The notes under the pieces were generated by a model. It ran no database searches, was not told where the DNA came from, and saw nothing but the letters and a program-made list of their open reading frames with translations. From Datisca glomerata (taxonomy: Eukaryota; Streptophyta; Magnoliopsida; Cucurbitales; Datiscaceae), in NCBI GenBank assembly GCA_003255025.1, contig QANY01005285.1, forward strand, positions 1 to 64,000: DNA of 64,000 nt. The letters run 5' to 3'. The number at the start of each line of letters is the position of its first letter. Position 1 is the first letter of the stretch. Below, piece after piece: positions 23,701 through 35,616 of this stretch. Made by a program: the position numbers and the translations under genes.

Positions 23701-25659
23701 TCCACTCATATACCCTCTCTCTCTATCTCTCTCTAGTTCCCTCTCTCTCTTTCTATCTCTCTCTCCCACACTTTCAATCCCTCTCTCTCTCACTCTCACT
23801 CACACTCTCTCTCACTCTCACTCACTCTCTCTCTCTCACTCTCACTCACTCTCTCTCTTTACCCCTCTCGCTCACCCTCTCACTATCTCTCTATCAGTCT
23901 CTCTCTCTCTCACTCTCTCCCTCCTTCATTCCCCCCTCTCTCTTTCTCTATTGCTCTCTCTCACTCTCTCTCTTTTTACCCCTCTCGCTCACCCTCTCAC
24001 TATCTCTTTATCAGTCTCTCTCTTTCTCACTCTCACCCTCCTTCATTCCCTCTCTCTGTCTCTTTCTCTCTTGCTCTCTCTCTCTCTCTCTTATAGTCTC
24101 TCCCTCACTCTACATGTCATTGTCTCTCTATCTCTATCTCTCTGTCTCTCTCCCACTCTCTCTCACTCTCACTCTATCTCTCTATCTCTCTCTCACTCTC
24201 TCATTCACTCTCACTCTTTATTGCTCTATCTTTTTCTTGCTCTCTCTCTCGCGCTCTCTCTCCCATTATCTCACTCCCTCTCCCTCTCTCCCTCTCTCTC
24301 TCTCTGTCTCGCTCTTTCTCACACTCTCTTACTCTCTCTTTCTCCTATTGCTCACCCTCTCTCTATCTCTCTCTCTCTATCTTTCTCTTTCTCTAACTCT
24401 CACTCTCTCTCTTTCTATCTCTCACTCTCTCTTTGACTCTCTCTCACTCTCTCTCTCCCTCTCTCTCTCTCTCACTCTCACATTCTCTCTCACATTCTCT
24501 CTCACACTCTCGCTCTCTTTTCTCTCTCATTCACTCTCCCTCTCTCCTTCTCTCCCTCTCTCCTTCTCTCCCTCTCTCATTCGATCTCTCTTTTCTCATT
24601 CTCATTCTCTCCCACACTTTCTCTCCCCCTCCCTCTCTCTCACTGTCACTCACTGTCACTCACACACTCTCTCTCTCTCTTCCCCTCTCGCTCACCCGCT
24701 CACTATCTCTCTATCTGTCTCTCTCTTTCTCAGTCTCTCCCTCCTTCATTCCCTATATATCTCTCTCTCTTTCTCTCTTGCTCTCTCTCTCTCATTGTCT
24801 CTCCCTCTCTCTGCCTCTCACTGTCTCTTTATCTCTCTCTCTTATTTTCTCTCTTTCTCTCGCTCACTCTCTCTTTATCTCTCTCTCTCTCTCTCTCTTC
24901 TCTCTTTCTCTATCTCTCTCTCACTCTCTCATTCACTCTCACTCTTTATTGCTCTCTATTTTTCTCGCTCCCTCACTCTCTCTCTCTCTCCCATTCTCTC
25001 ACTCCCTCTCTCCCTTCTCTCTCTCTCTCTCTCTATCTTTTCGCACTTTCTCACACTCTCTTAATCTCTCTCTTTCTCCTCTTGCTCACCCTCTCTCTAT
25101 CTCTCTTTATCTTTCTCTCTCTCTAGACCTCTCTCTCTCTTTCAATCTCTATCTTTGACTCTCTCTCACTCTCTCTCCCTCTCCCTCTCTCTCACTCACT
25201 CTCTCTCTCAATCACACACACTCCCTCTCTTCTCCCTCTACCTCTCTCCCTCTCTCATTCGCTCTCTTTCTCCCTCTCTCTTGGTCACTCTCACTTTCTA
25301 TTTCTCTCACCCCAACTCTCCCTTTCCTTTGTCTATCACCCTCTCTCCATCTCAATCTCTCTCTCTCTCACTCCCGGACTTTCTTGCTCTCTTATTTTCT
25401 ATCTCTCTCGCTCTTTCTTTCTATCTCATTTTCTCACTCTCTCTCTCTTTGTTGCTCTCTCGTTTTCTTGCTCTCTCACTCTATCTATCTCTCACTCTCT
25501 CACCCTTTCTTACTCTCTATTGCTCTTCCATTTTCTAGCTCTCTCTCTCACTCTCTCTCGGTTACTCTTTCTCTCCCATTCCTTCACACACTCTCTCCCT
25601 CATTCTCTCACTGGCACTGCCTCTCTCACTTTCACACTCTCTCTCGCTCTCTCATTCTC

Positions 25660-25700
25660 TCTCTCTGGCTCTCACTCTAATTGTCTATCTACCTCACACT
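25660..25700 (+). other. Deletion junction in copy 2 (about 483 bp lost)
   Basis: Here the text reads CTCTAATTGTCTATCTACC. In copy 1, CTCTAATTCTCTC is at about 6,254 and TTCTCTATCTACCTC at about 6,743, with roughly 483 bases between them. The offset between copies falls from 19,420 before this point to 18,937 after it. The junction base G at 25,683 is in neither flank, and the two sides share only a few bases (ATT/TCT). Confidence 0.75.
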
Positions 25701-27180
25701 CTCACTCGCACTCTCTCTTTATCAGTCTCCCTCTATATCATTCTCTCCCTCTCACTTAATCTCTCTCTCACTCTTTCTCTCTCCCTCCCTCTCTCATTCT
25801 CTCCCTCTCTTACTTTCTCACTGACCCACAGTCTCTCACTGTCTCTTACTCTCTCTCTCTTTCTCCTCTTGCTCACCCTCTCTCTCTCTCTCTAACTCTC
25901 TCTCTAACTCTCTCTCTCTCTCTCTTTCTATCTCTAGCTCTCCCTATATCACTCTCCCTCTCTATCACTTTCTCTCTCTCACTCTCTCTATCTCTCTCTA
26001 GCTATCACTTTCCCTCTCTCACTCTCTCTCTCTCTATCTCTCTCCATATCACTCTCCCTCTCACACACTCTCTCTATCTCTCTCTATCTCTCTCACCCTC
26101 TCTTTATCTCTCTCGCCTTCTCTCTTACTATCTCTCATTGTTTCTCTTTCTTTTATCGCTCACCTCCTCTTTTTTCTCTAAATCTCTCCCACTCTCACTC
26201 TACCTCTCTCACTAACATTCTCCCCCATATCTCTCTCTCACACTCTCTCACTGTCTCTCTATCTCTTTCTCACTCTCTCAGCCACTTTCACACTCTATTG
26301 CTCTCTCATTTTCTTGATCTCTCTCTCACTCTTTCTTTCCCATTCTCTCTCTAAATCACACACTCTCTCTCCCCCTCCCTTTCATTCACACTATCTCCCG
26401 CACTCTCTCTTTTATTCTCTCGCTCTCACTCTCTCTCCCACTCTCTCTATCTCTCTCCCATTCTCGTTCTCCCTGTCTCTCTCTCTCTCTCACTCTCTCT
26501 CACTCTCTCTCCCATTCTCACACTCTCATATACCCTCTCTTTCTCTATCTCTCTCTAGTTCTCTCTCTCTCTCTTTCTATCTCTCTCTCTCCCACACTTT
26601 CAATCCCTCTCTCTCTCACTCTCACTCACTCACTCTCTCGCACTCCCTCTCTCTTTTTACCCCTCTCGCTCACCCTCTCACTATCTCTCTATCTGTCTCT
26701 CTCTCTCACTCTCTCCCTCCTTCATTCCCTCCCTCTCTCTCTCTTTCTCTCTTGCTCTCTCTCTCTCTTATAGTCTCTCCCTCACTCTACATCTCATTGT
26801 CTCTCTATCTCTCTCTCTGTGTCTCTCTCTCATCTCTCTCTCCCTCCCTCTATCTCTCTATCTCTCTCTCTTCTCTCTTTCTCTTACTCTCTCTCACTCT
26901 CTCATTCACTCTCACTCTTTATTGCTCTATCTTTTTCTCGCTCTCTCTCGCACTCTCTCTCTCCCATTCTCTCACTCCCCCTCTCTCTCTTTGTCTCTCT
27001 CTTTCTCACACTCTCTTACTCTCTCTCTTTCTCCTATTGGTCACCCTCTCTCTATCTCTATCTCTCTCTATCTTTCTCTCTCTCTAATCTCACTCTCTCT
27101 CTTTCTATCTCTCTCTCTTTGATTCTCTCTCACTCTCTCTCTCCCTCTCTCTCTCTCTCACTCTCACTCTCTCTCTCTCA

Positions 27181-27557
27181 CACACTCGCTCTCTCTTCTC
27201 TCTCTCTCACTCTCCCTCTCTCCTTCTCTCCCTCTCTCATTTGCTCTCTCTCTGTCACTCTCACTCTCTATTTCTATCGCCCTCTCTCACCCTTTCCTAT
27301 GTCTATCACCATTTCTCCATCTCAATCTCTCTCTTTCACTCAGTCTCTCACTCTCATTCTCTCTCTCTCACACTCGCTCTCTCTTCTCTCTCTCTCACTC
27401 TCCCTCTCTCCTTCTCTCCCTCTCTCATTTGCTCTCTCTCTCTGTCACTCTCACTCTCTATTTCTCTCGCCCTCTCTCACCCTTTCTAATGTCTATCACC
27501 ATTTCTCCATCTCAATCTGTCTCTTTCACTCACTCTCTCGCTCTCTCATTCTCTCTC
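27181..27557 (+). repeat. 188-bp tandem duplication, present only in copy 2
   Basis: CACACTCGCTCTCTC occurs at 27,181 and 27,369, CATTTGCTCTCTC at 27,238 and 27,426, and the TATGTCTATCACC / AATGTCTATCACC pair at 27,298 and 27,488 (offset 188-190). Copy 1 has this segment once (8.74-8.93 kb). The offset between large copies rises from 18,417 to 18,620 across it, of which one extra 188-190 bp unit explains nearly all. Confidence 0.85.
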
Positions 27558-28599
27558 TCTCTCTATCTCTGTCTCTCTCGCTCTCACTCTAATTCTCTCA
27601 TTTTCTCTCTCTCACTCACTCTCATTATTTCTTGGCCTCTCATTTTCTCGCTCTCTCTCTCTCTCCCCCAATTCTCTCACTCTATCTATTTCTCTCATCC
27701 ACTCTAACTCTCTGTTGCTCTCTCATTTTCTCGCTATCTGTCTCTCTTACTCTTTCTCTCCCATTTTCTCACACACACTCTCTCCGATTCTTGACTCACA
27801 CTCTCTCTCTCACTCTCACTCTCTCTCTGATTCTCTTTCTCTCTAAGTCTCTATTTCTCTCTCGCTCACCCTTTCTTTCTCTCTAACTCTCTCCCTGTCT
27901 CTCTCTCTTTCTCTCTCTACCTCGCTCTCTCTCTATCACTCTCCCTCTCTATCATTCTCTCTCTTTCTCTCTCACTGTCTCTTACACCCTCACCCTCTCT
28001 ATCTCTCTTTCTTTCTCTTTGATTCTCTCTCTCTCTTTCTCTCTCGCTCTCTCTCTCTCACTGTCTTTTAGTCTTTCTCTTTCTCTCTCTATGTCTCTCT
28101 CCCTAGTAGTCTTCTATCAATCTCCCTCTCTACCGCCCTCTCTCTCTCTCTGTCTCTCTATATCTCTCACTCTCTCACCCACACACACTCTCTCTTACGG
28201 TTTCTCTCTCATTCTCTCACACACTCTCCCTCATTCTCTCACTCTCTCTCTGTCCCCTCCCTTTTACTCACACACATTCTCTCTCACTCTCTCTCTTTCA
28301 TTCTGTCACTCACTCCCTCTTTCTCACACTCTCTCTGTCTCTTTCTCTCTTTCTCTCTCACTCTCTCTCTCTTTCTCCTACGCTCACCTTCACTTTCTCT
28401 TTCTTACCCTCTCCCTTGCTCCCTAGCTTTCGCTCTCTTTGTCACTCTCCCTCTCTAACTCTCTCTCTGTCACTCTCCCTCTCTAACTCTCTCTCTCTCA
28501 CCCTCTCTCAATCTCTCTCTCCCCCTCTCTCACACTCTCTCCCATTCTCTCCCATTCTCCCTCACTCTCTCTCACACTCTCTCTCTCACTCTCTCTCTC

Positions 28600-29743
28600 T
28601 CACACTCTCTCTCACTCTCACTCACTCTCTCTCATACACACACAACACACACTCTCTCTTCTCTCTCTCTCTCTCCCTCTCCCTCTCTACCTTTCTCCCT
28701 CTCTCATTCGCTCTCTCTCACACACTCTCTCTTTCTCTCCTTCTCTCTCCCTCTCATCTGTCGTCACCCTCTCACCATCTCAATCACTCTCTCACTCCCT
28801 CTCTCTCCCTCTTCCATTCTCTCCCTTTCTCCCCCTCTCTCTTGCTCTCACTCTAATTCTCTCCTTTTTTCTCTATCACTCACTCTCGCTCTCTCTCACT
28901 CTCACACTTTGTTGCCCTCTCATTTTCTTGCTCTCTCTCTCCCTCGCCATTCTTCACTCTATCTATCTCTCACCCACTCACTCTCTGTTGCTCACTCATT
29001 TTCTAGCAATCTCTCACTTTCTCTACCATTCTCTCACACGCTCTCTCTCTCTCTCTCATTCTCTCCCTCGCACTCTCTCTCACTCTCAGTCACTATCTCT
29101 TAGTCTCTCCATTTCTCTCTCTAGCACTCTCTATCAATCTCTTTCTCACTGTCTCTCTATCTCTCTCACTCTCTCACCCACTCTCTCTCTCCCTTACACT
29201 TTCTCTCCCATTCTCTCTCTCTCTCTCTCTCTCGCTCTCACTCTAATTCTCTCCTTTTCTCCCTCTCACTCTCTCTCATTCTTTCTTGCCCCCTCATTTT
29301 CTCGCTCTCTCTCCCCTCATTCTCTCACTCTATCTATCTCTCACTCTCTCACCCACTCTCCCTCTTTATTGCAATCTCATTTTCTCGCTATCTCTCTCTT
29401 ACTCTTTCTCTCACATTTTCTCACACACACACTCTCTCTTATTCTCTCACTCCCACACACACTCTCTCTCTCACTCTCTCTCTCTGATTCACTTTCTCTC
29501 TAAGTCTCTCATTCTTTCTCGCTCTCTATCTCTCTCTCACTGTGTCTTACTCTCTCTCTTTAGCTTCTCGCTCACCCTTTCTTTCTCTCTAACTCCCTCT
29601 CTCTCTTTCTCTCTCTGGCTCTCACTCTCTCTGGCTCTCACTCTCCCTCTCTATCACTCTCCCTCTCTATCATTCTCTCCCTCTCTCACACACACACACA
29701 CTCTCTCTTTCACTCTCTCTCTTGCTTTCTCCCTCTCTCGCTC
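28600..29743 (+). repeat. Epsilon-related segment, also found at 33.6-34.6 kb
   Basis: CAATCACTCTCTCACTCC at 28,781 and 33,747 (offset 4,966), TAAGTCTCTCATTC at 29,501 and 34,389 (4,888) and ACACTCTCTATTTTTCC at 29,801 and 34,596 (4,795) show a second, overlapping duplication that runs across the A/B boundary. Related segments also lie at 10.0-10.4 and 10.7-11.05 kb. The segment ends in CTCTCTCGCTC at 29,743, where the mixed-base island starts. Confidence 0.75.
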
Positions 29744-29789
29744 GACCTCTTAGTGGATGTGACTTTCAAATTCTCGGCCGGAAATTCCT
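29744..29789. other. 46-bp mixed-base island inside the array
   Basis: This is the only clear run of ordinary four-base sequence I found in the window. It includes TAGTGGATGTGACTTTC (29,751 onward), then TCGGCCGG (29,774-29,781) and AAATTCC. Left and right flanks (CTCTCTCGCTC, then CACTGTCTGTTACACTC) align with 34,580-34,600, where only about seven pyrimidines separate the same flanks, so there is a net insertion of about 39 bp here relative to the paralogue. It has no obvious terminal repeats or target-site duplication, and it is too short to assign to a gene or element. It could be filler DNA from a break repair, a transposon scrap, or an assembly seam. Confidence 0.65.
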
Positions 29790-31639
29790 CACTGTCTGTT
29801 ACACTCTCTATTTTTCCTCTCGTTCACCCTCTCTTTTTCTCTCTAACTCTCTCCCTCTCTTTCTGTTTCTCTCTCTATCTCTCTTTTTATCATTCTCCCT
29901 CTCTAGCGTTCTCTTCCTCTAACTCACCCTCTCTATCTCTCTTTCTCTCTGTGTTTCTCTCTCTCTCTTTCTCTTTCTCTCTCGCTCTCTCTCTCTCACT
30001 ATCTCTTAGTCTTTTTCTTTCTCACTCTATTTCTCTCTCTAGCACTCTCTCTTTATCAGTCTCCCTCTCTACCGCCCTCTCTCTCACTGTCCCTCTATCT
30101 CTCTCACACTCTCACCCATTCTATCTCTCTCTTACTCTTTCTCTCCCATTCTCTCACACTCTCTCTCTCATTCTTGCACACACACTCTCTCTTTCTTTCT
30201 CTCTCACTTGTTCTCACTTTCTCTATCTCTCTCACTATCTCATTCACTCTCACTCTCTATTGCTCTCTCTTTTTCTCGCTCTCACTCTCTCTCCCATTCT
30301 TTCACTCTATCTCTCTATCTCGCTCTCTCTCACACTCTCTCACACTCTCTTACTCTATCTTTCTAATTCTCTCTTTTTCTCTCTCTCACTCTCTCTTACT
30401 CTCTCTCACTCTCTCTCACTCTCACACTCTCTCACTCTCACTCTTTCTTGCTCTCTCATTTTCTCGCTCTCTCTCCCCTATTCTCTCACTCTGTCTATCT
30501 CTCACTCTCTCACCCAAACTCACTCTATATATCTCTCACTCTCTGTTGCTCTCTCACAGTCTTTTACTCTCTCTTTCTCCTTTTGCTCACCATCTCTTTC
30601 ACTTTCTAACTCTCTCTCTACCCCTCTATCTCTAACTCTCTCTCTCTCTCTCTATCACTCTCCCTCTCGCACTCTCTCTCTTTGTCACACTCTCTCTCAC
30701 TCTCTCTCTCTCTCTCTCTCCCTCTCTCTCTCTGTTTCACCCTCTCTCTTTCTCTCGCTCTTTTCCTCCCTCTTTCTCTCTCGCTCTCTTTCTAATTCTC
30801 TCTCTCTTCCTCCCTCCCTCCCTCTCTCTCTCTCACTTTCTTGCTCTGTCTGTCTCTCTCTCACTCTCTTTGCACCCGTCTCTCTTTCTCTTTCTCTCTC
30901 TCTTCCTCCCTCACTCTCTCTCTCACTATCTCTTACTCTCTCTCTTTCTCCTCAATCTTTCTCTCTTTAACTCTCTCTCCCTCTCTATCTCTGTCTTTCT
31001 CTATCTTAGTTTCTCTCTATCTCTCGCTCTCTCTTTCTCTCACTCTCTCTCTCTCACTCTTTTTGCTCTCTCGCTCTCTCACTATCTCTTACTCTCTCTC
31101 TCTTTCCCCTTTCACGCATCCTCTCTTTCTCTCTCTAACTCTCTCTCTCTTGCTCTCTTTCACTCTCTCTCCCTCTCTCTCTTTCCCCTTTCACGCATCC
31201 TCTCTTTCTCTCTCTAACTCTCTCTAACTCTCTCTCTCACTCTCTCTCACTCTCTCCCCCTCTCTCTCTTGCTCTCTCTCACTCTCTCTCCCTCTCTCTC
31301 ACACTCTCTCTGTCTCTCTCTCTCTCTTTCTCTCTCCCATTCTCTCTCTCTTTCTCTCTCACTCTCTCTCTCTCTCACTATCTCATTCACTCTCACTATA
31401 TAATTCACTCTCACTCTCTATTGCTCTCTCTTTTTCTCGCTCTCACACTCTCTCCCCCATTCTCTGACTCTCTTTCTCCTTCTCTCTCTATCTCACTCTA
31501 TCACTCTCCCTCTCTATCATTCTCTCCCTCTCCCTTACTCCCTGTCTCTTTCTCCCTCTCTCTCTCTATCTCTCTCTATCACTCTCCCTCTCTCTCTCTC
31601 GCTTTCCACTCGCTCACCCTCTATTTCTTTCTCTAATTC
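29790..31639 (+). repeat. Domain B, first part, with 79-bp tandem duplication
   Basis: TACCGCC at 30,070 marks an epsilon copy. A block with CACCCAAACTCACTC near 30,510 and TTTGCTCACCATC near 30,584 is the first member of a family continued at 37.7-40.8 kb. CCCCTTTCACGCATCC occurs at 31,106 and 31,185, a 79-bp tandem duplication. A related single copy at about 33,102 reads CCCCTTTCGCGCGTCC. The rest is CT-rich spacer with CACTATATAATTCACTC near 31,393. Confidence 0.75.
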
Positions 31640-33619
31640 TCTCTCTCTAGCTCTCACTCTCCTTCGTTCTCCCTCTCTATCACACTCTCTCCCTCTCACT
31701 CTCTCTATCTCTCTCTCACTCTCTCACCCACTCTCACTCTCTGTTGGTCTCTCATTTTCTCACTCTCTCACTCTTTCTGTTACTCTTTTTTTCCCATTCT
31801 CTCACAATCTCTCTCCCTCATTCTCTCACTCTCTTTCACTCTCTCTATCTTTCTCTCTCTCACTCTTTGATTCTCTCTCTCTTTATCTCCTCCCTTTCAC
31901 TCACTCACTCTCTCCTTTATTCTTTCACTCTCTCACTCTCTCACTCTCTCTCACACACACACATTCTCTCTCACTCTCTATCTCTCTCTCTCTCTCTCTC
32001 TTTCTCTGCTCTATCTCTCTTTCTCTCTCACCCTCTCTCTTTTTCCTTTCGCTCACCTTCTCTTTCACTTTCTAACTTTCTAACTCTCTCTCTAGCTCTC
32101 ACTCTCTTTATCACTCTCCCTCTATATCATTCTCTCCCTCTCACTTACTCACTCTCTCTCTCTCACTCTCTCACATTCTCTTACTCTTTCTTTTTCTCCT
32201 CTCGCTCACCCACTATTTCTTTCTCTAATTCTCTCTCTTTAGCTCTCACTCTATCGATCATTCTACTTCTCTATCACGCTCTCTCCCTCTCACTGTATCT
32301 CTATCTCTCTCTCACTCTCTCACCCACTCTCACTCTCTGTTGCTCTCTCATTTTCTCACCCTCTCACTCTCTCTCTTGCTCTTTTTCTCCCATTCTCTCA
32401 CAGTCTCTTTCCCTCATTCTCCCACTCTCTTTCACTCTCTCTTTCTTTCTTTCTCTCTCTCTTTGATTCTCTCTCTCTCCCTCCCGTCCCTTTCACTCAC
32501 ATACTCTCTCACTCTCTCCTTTATTCTTTCACTCTGTCTCTCTTTCACACACACTCTCCCTCTCTCTCTATATCTCCCTCTCTCTCTATCTCTCTCCCTC
32601 TCTCACCTTCTCTTTAACTTTATCACTTTCTCACTCTCTTAATCTCTCTTTCACTATCTCTCTCTTTCACACACACTCTCACTCTTTCTCATGTTCGCTC
32701 TCACTTTCTCTACATCCTTCTCCCATTCTCTCTCTGTCTCTTTCTATCTCTCTCTCACTCACTTACTTTATCTTTTCTCGCACTCTCTCTCTCACTCTCT
32801 CTCTCACCCTCTCTCTCTCTCTCACTTTCTTGCTCTGTCTCTCTCTCTCCCTCTCCCTCCCTCTCTCTTTCTCTCTCTTTCTCCCTCTCTCCCTTTCTCT
32901 CTCTCCTCCTCCCTTGCTCTCTCTCTCACTATCTCTTACACTCTCTCTTTCTCCTCTTGCCAACCCTTTCTTTCTCTCTCTAACTCTCTATCTCCCTCTC
33001 TATCTCTCTCTATCTCAGTTTCTCTCTATCTCTTGCTCTCTCTTTCTCTATTTCTCTCTCGCTCTCTCACTAACCCTTACTCTCTCTCTCTCTCTCTCTT
33101 TCCCCTTTCGCGCGTCCTCTCTTTCTCTCTAACTATTTCTTTTTCTCTCTCGCTTTCTCACACACTCTCTCTCATAGTCTTTCACTCTTTCACTCTCTCT
33201 CCCTCTCTCTCTCTTTCCCTCTTTCTCTCTCTTTCTCTCCCCCATTCTCTCTCTCTCTCTCTTGCTCTCTCTCACTGTCTCTTACTCTTTCTTTTTCTCC
33301 TCTCGCTCACCCTCTATTTCTTTATGTAATTCTCTCTCTCTAGCTCTCACTCTCTCTATCATTCTCCCTCTCTATCACGCTCTCCCCCTCTTACTCTCTC
33401 TCTATCTCTCTCTCACTCTCTCACCCACTCTCACTCTCCCTGTTACACTTTTTCTCCCATTCTCTCACAGTCTCTCTCTCTCATTCTCTTACTCTCTCAC
33501 TCTCTCTCTATCTCTCCCTACTTCTCTAACTCTCTCTCCCATTCTCCCTCACTCTCTCTCACTCTCTTTTTCTCACTCTCTCTCTCACTCTCTCTTTCTC
33601 ACTCTCACTCACTCTCTCT
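31640..33619 (+). repeat. Domain B blocks with TAGCTCTCACTC and CTGTTG words
   Basis: A block ordered TAGCTCTCACTC, CTATCAC, CACCCACTCTCACTC and CTGTTGCTCTCTCATTTTC recurs at about 31.65-31.79, 32.24-32.40, 33.34-33.45 and 36.41-36.53 kb (the 33.4-kb copy has CCTGTTACAC). ATGTTCGCTCTCAC at 32,691 starts a run of about 50 bases repeated almost unchanged at 36,183. CTCTTGCCAACCC near 32,953 is a one-off variant of CTCTTGCTCACCC. Confidence 0.75.
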
Positions 33620-35574
33620 CTCTGACACTCTCTCTCGCCCTCCCTCTCTACCTCTCTCCCTCTCTTATTCTTTCTCTCCCTCTCTCTCTCACTCTCTCTT
33701 TCTCTCCTCCTCTCTTTCCCTCTCATTTGTCACACTTTCTCCATCTCAATCACTCTCTCACTCCCTCTCTCTCCCTCTTCCATTCTCCCTCTTTCTCTCC
33801 CTCGCTCTCTCGCTCTCACTCTAATTCTCTCTTTTTTTCTCTCACTCACTCTCGCTATCTCTCACTCTCACACTTTCTTGCCCTTTCATTTTCTCGCTCT
33901 CTCTCTCCCTCGCGATTCTTCACTATTTCTATCTCTCACCCACTCTCACTCTATGTTGCTCTCTCATTCGCTAGCTATCTCTCACTTTCTCTTACTCTTT
34001 CTCTACCATTCTCTCACACGCTCCCTATCTCATTCTCTCATTTACACTCTCTCTCTCTCACTCTCACCCTCTCTTTCTCTCTCTGATTCTCTTTCTCTCT
34101 CTGTCACACTCTCTCCCTCTCTCTCTCGCTCTCACTCTAATTCTCTCCATTTCTCCCTCACACTCACTCTCATTCTTTCTTGCCCTCTCATATTCTCGCT
34201 ATTTCCCCCCATTCTCTCCTCTATCTATCTCCACTCTCTCACCCACTCTAACTCTCTGTTGCTATCTCATTTTCTCGCTATCTCTCTCTCTTACTCTTTC
34301 TCTCCCATTTTCTCACACACACTCTCTATTATTCTCTCACTCCCACTCTCTCTCTCACTCTCACACTCTCTCTGATTCTCTTTCTCTCTAAGTCTCTCAT
34401 TCTCTCTCGCTCTCTCTCTCTCACTGTGTCTTACTCTCTCTCTTTCGCCTCTCGCTCACCCTTTCTTTCTCTCTAACTCCCTCTCTCTGTCTTTGTCTCT
34501 CTCTAGCTCTCACTCTCTCTCCCTATCATTCTCTCCCTCTCTCTCACACACACACTCTCTCTTTTTCTTTCTCGCTCTCTCTTTCACTGTCTCTTACACT
34601 CTCTATTTTTCCTCTCACTCACCCTCTCTTTTTCTCTCTAACTCTCTCCCTCTCTTTCTCTCTCTCTTTCTTTATCACTCCCCCTCTCTATCGTTCTCTC
34701 CCTCTAACTCACCTTATCTATCACTCTTTCTCTCTATGTTTCTCTCTCTCTCTCTCTTTCTCTCTCGCTCTCTCTCTCACTATCTCATAGTCTTTTTCTT
34801 TCTCTCTCTATTTCTCTCTTTCACACACTCTCTCTATCAATCTCCCTCTCTACCGCCCTCTCTCTCACTGTCTCTCTATCTCTCTCACTCTCTCACCCAC
34901 TCTCTCTCTTACTCTTTCTCTCCCATTCTCTCTCACACACTCTCTCTCTTTGCCCCCTCCCTTTTACTCACACACCCTCTCTCTCACTCTCTCTCTTTCA
35001 TTCTCTCACTCTCACTCTCTCTCTCTCGCTCTCTCTCACTATCTCTTAGTCTTTTTCTCTCTCTCTCTATTTTCTCTCTCTCTAGCACTCTCTCTATCAA
35101 TCTCCGTCTCTACCACCCTCTCTCTCACTGTCTCTCTATCTCTCTCACTCTCTCACCCACACACTTTCTCTCTTACTCTTTCTTTCCCATTCTCTCACAC
35201 ACTCTCCCTCATTCTCTTTGTCCCCTCCCTTTCACTCACACACTCTCTCTCACTCTCTCTCTCTGTGCCCTCCCTTTTACTCACACACACACACTCTCTC
35301 ACTCTCTCTCTTTCATTCTCTCACTTTCACTCTCTCTCGCACTCTCTCTATCTATTTCTCTCTTTCTCTCTTACTCTCTCTCTTTCTCCTTTCGCTCACT
35401 TTCAGTTTCTCTTTCTAACTCACTCCTTCACTCTCTAGCTCTCACTCTCCTTGTCACTCTCTCTCTAACTCTCTCTTTCTTTCACCTCTTGCTCACCCTT
35501 TGTTTCTCTCTAACTCTCTCTCTCTCTCTATCATGCTTCCTCTCTATTATTCTCTCCCTCACACACACACACTT

Positions 35575-35616
<42 letters not shown>

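Larger units (their letters stand above)
21332..29093 (+). repeat. Large segmental duplication, copy 2 (about 7.76 kb)
   Basis: This interval matches 1,310-11,100 landmark by landmark. The left edge is sharp: sequence of delta type (CTCTTACCTCTC) changes to gamma type within CTTTTTCTCGCTTTCTCTC near 21,325-21,340. The right edge is near 29,093, where CAGTCACTATCTC departs from the copy 1 reading CAGTCTCAGTCTCCC. Copy 2 is about 2 kb shorter. The differences include one alpha-prime sub-unit missing, about 483 bp missing at 25,682, further gamma losses of about 460 bp, a gained 188-bp duplication, and the absence of the 635-bp extra unit. Confidence 0.85.
1..29743 (+). repeat. Domain A: mosaic of alpha, beta, gamma, delta and epsilon blocks
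   Basis: Five block types are defined by rare landmark words. Alpha carries CATTCCCTATAT and TTGGTCAC. Beta carries CGGTTACTC followed by CCCATTCC. Gamma carries TATCAGTCTCC and ACTGACCCCCAG. Delta carries TTTTCTTGATCTC. Epsilon carries TACCGCCCTC and CGCCATTCTTCAC. Beta landmarks are at 956, 1,896, 6,140, 15,571, 17,965, 18,745, 19,583, 21,912 and 25,560. Gamma landmarks are at 1,659, 2,575, 6,783, 13,323, 15,877, 20,279, 21,689, 22,611 and 25,720. Delta landmarks are at 3,343, 7,837, 14,377, 20,948, 23,338 and 26,313. The order alpha-beta-gamma-delta recurs, so the domain looks like repeated copying of a multi-kilobase composite unit. Confidence 0.85.

Noticed and set aside
1..29093. Assembly duplication as the sole explanation of the 20-kb pair
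   Set aside because: The copies differ by many substitutions and several discrete indels, so they are not a simple assembler duplicate, although only read-level data can exclude collapsed haplotypes.
29774..29789. CGGAAATTCC in the mixed-base island as an NF-kappaB/Rel-type site
   Set aside because: A single partial match in 46 bases with no promoter context; chance is enough to explain it.
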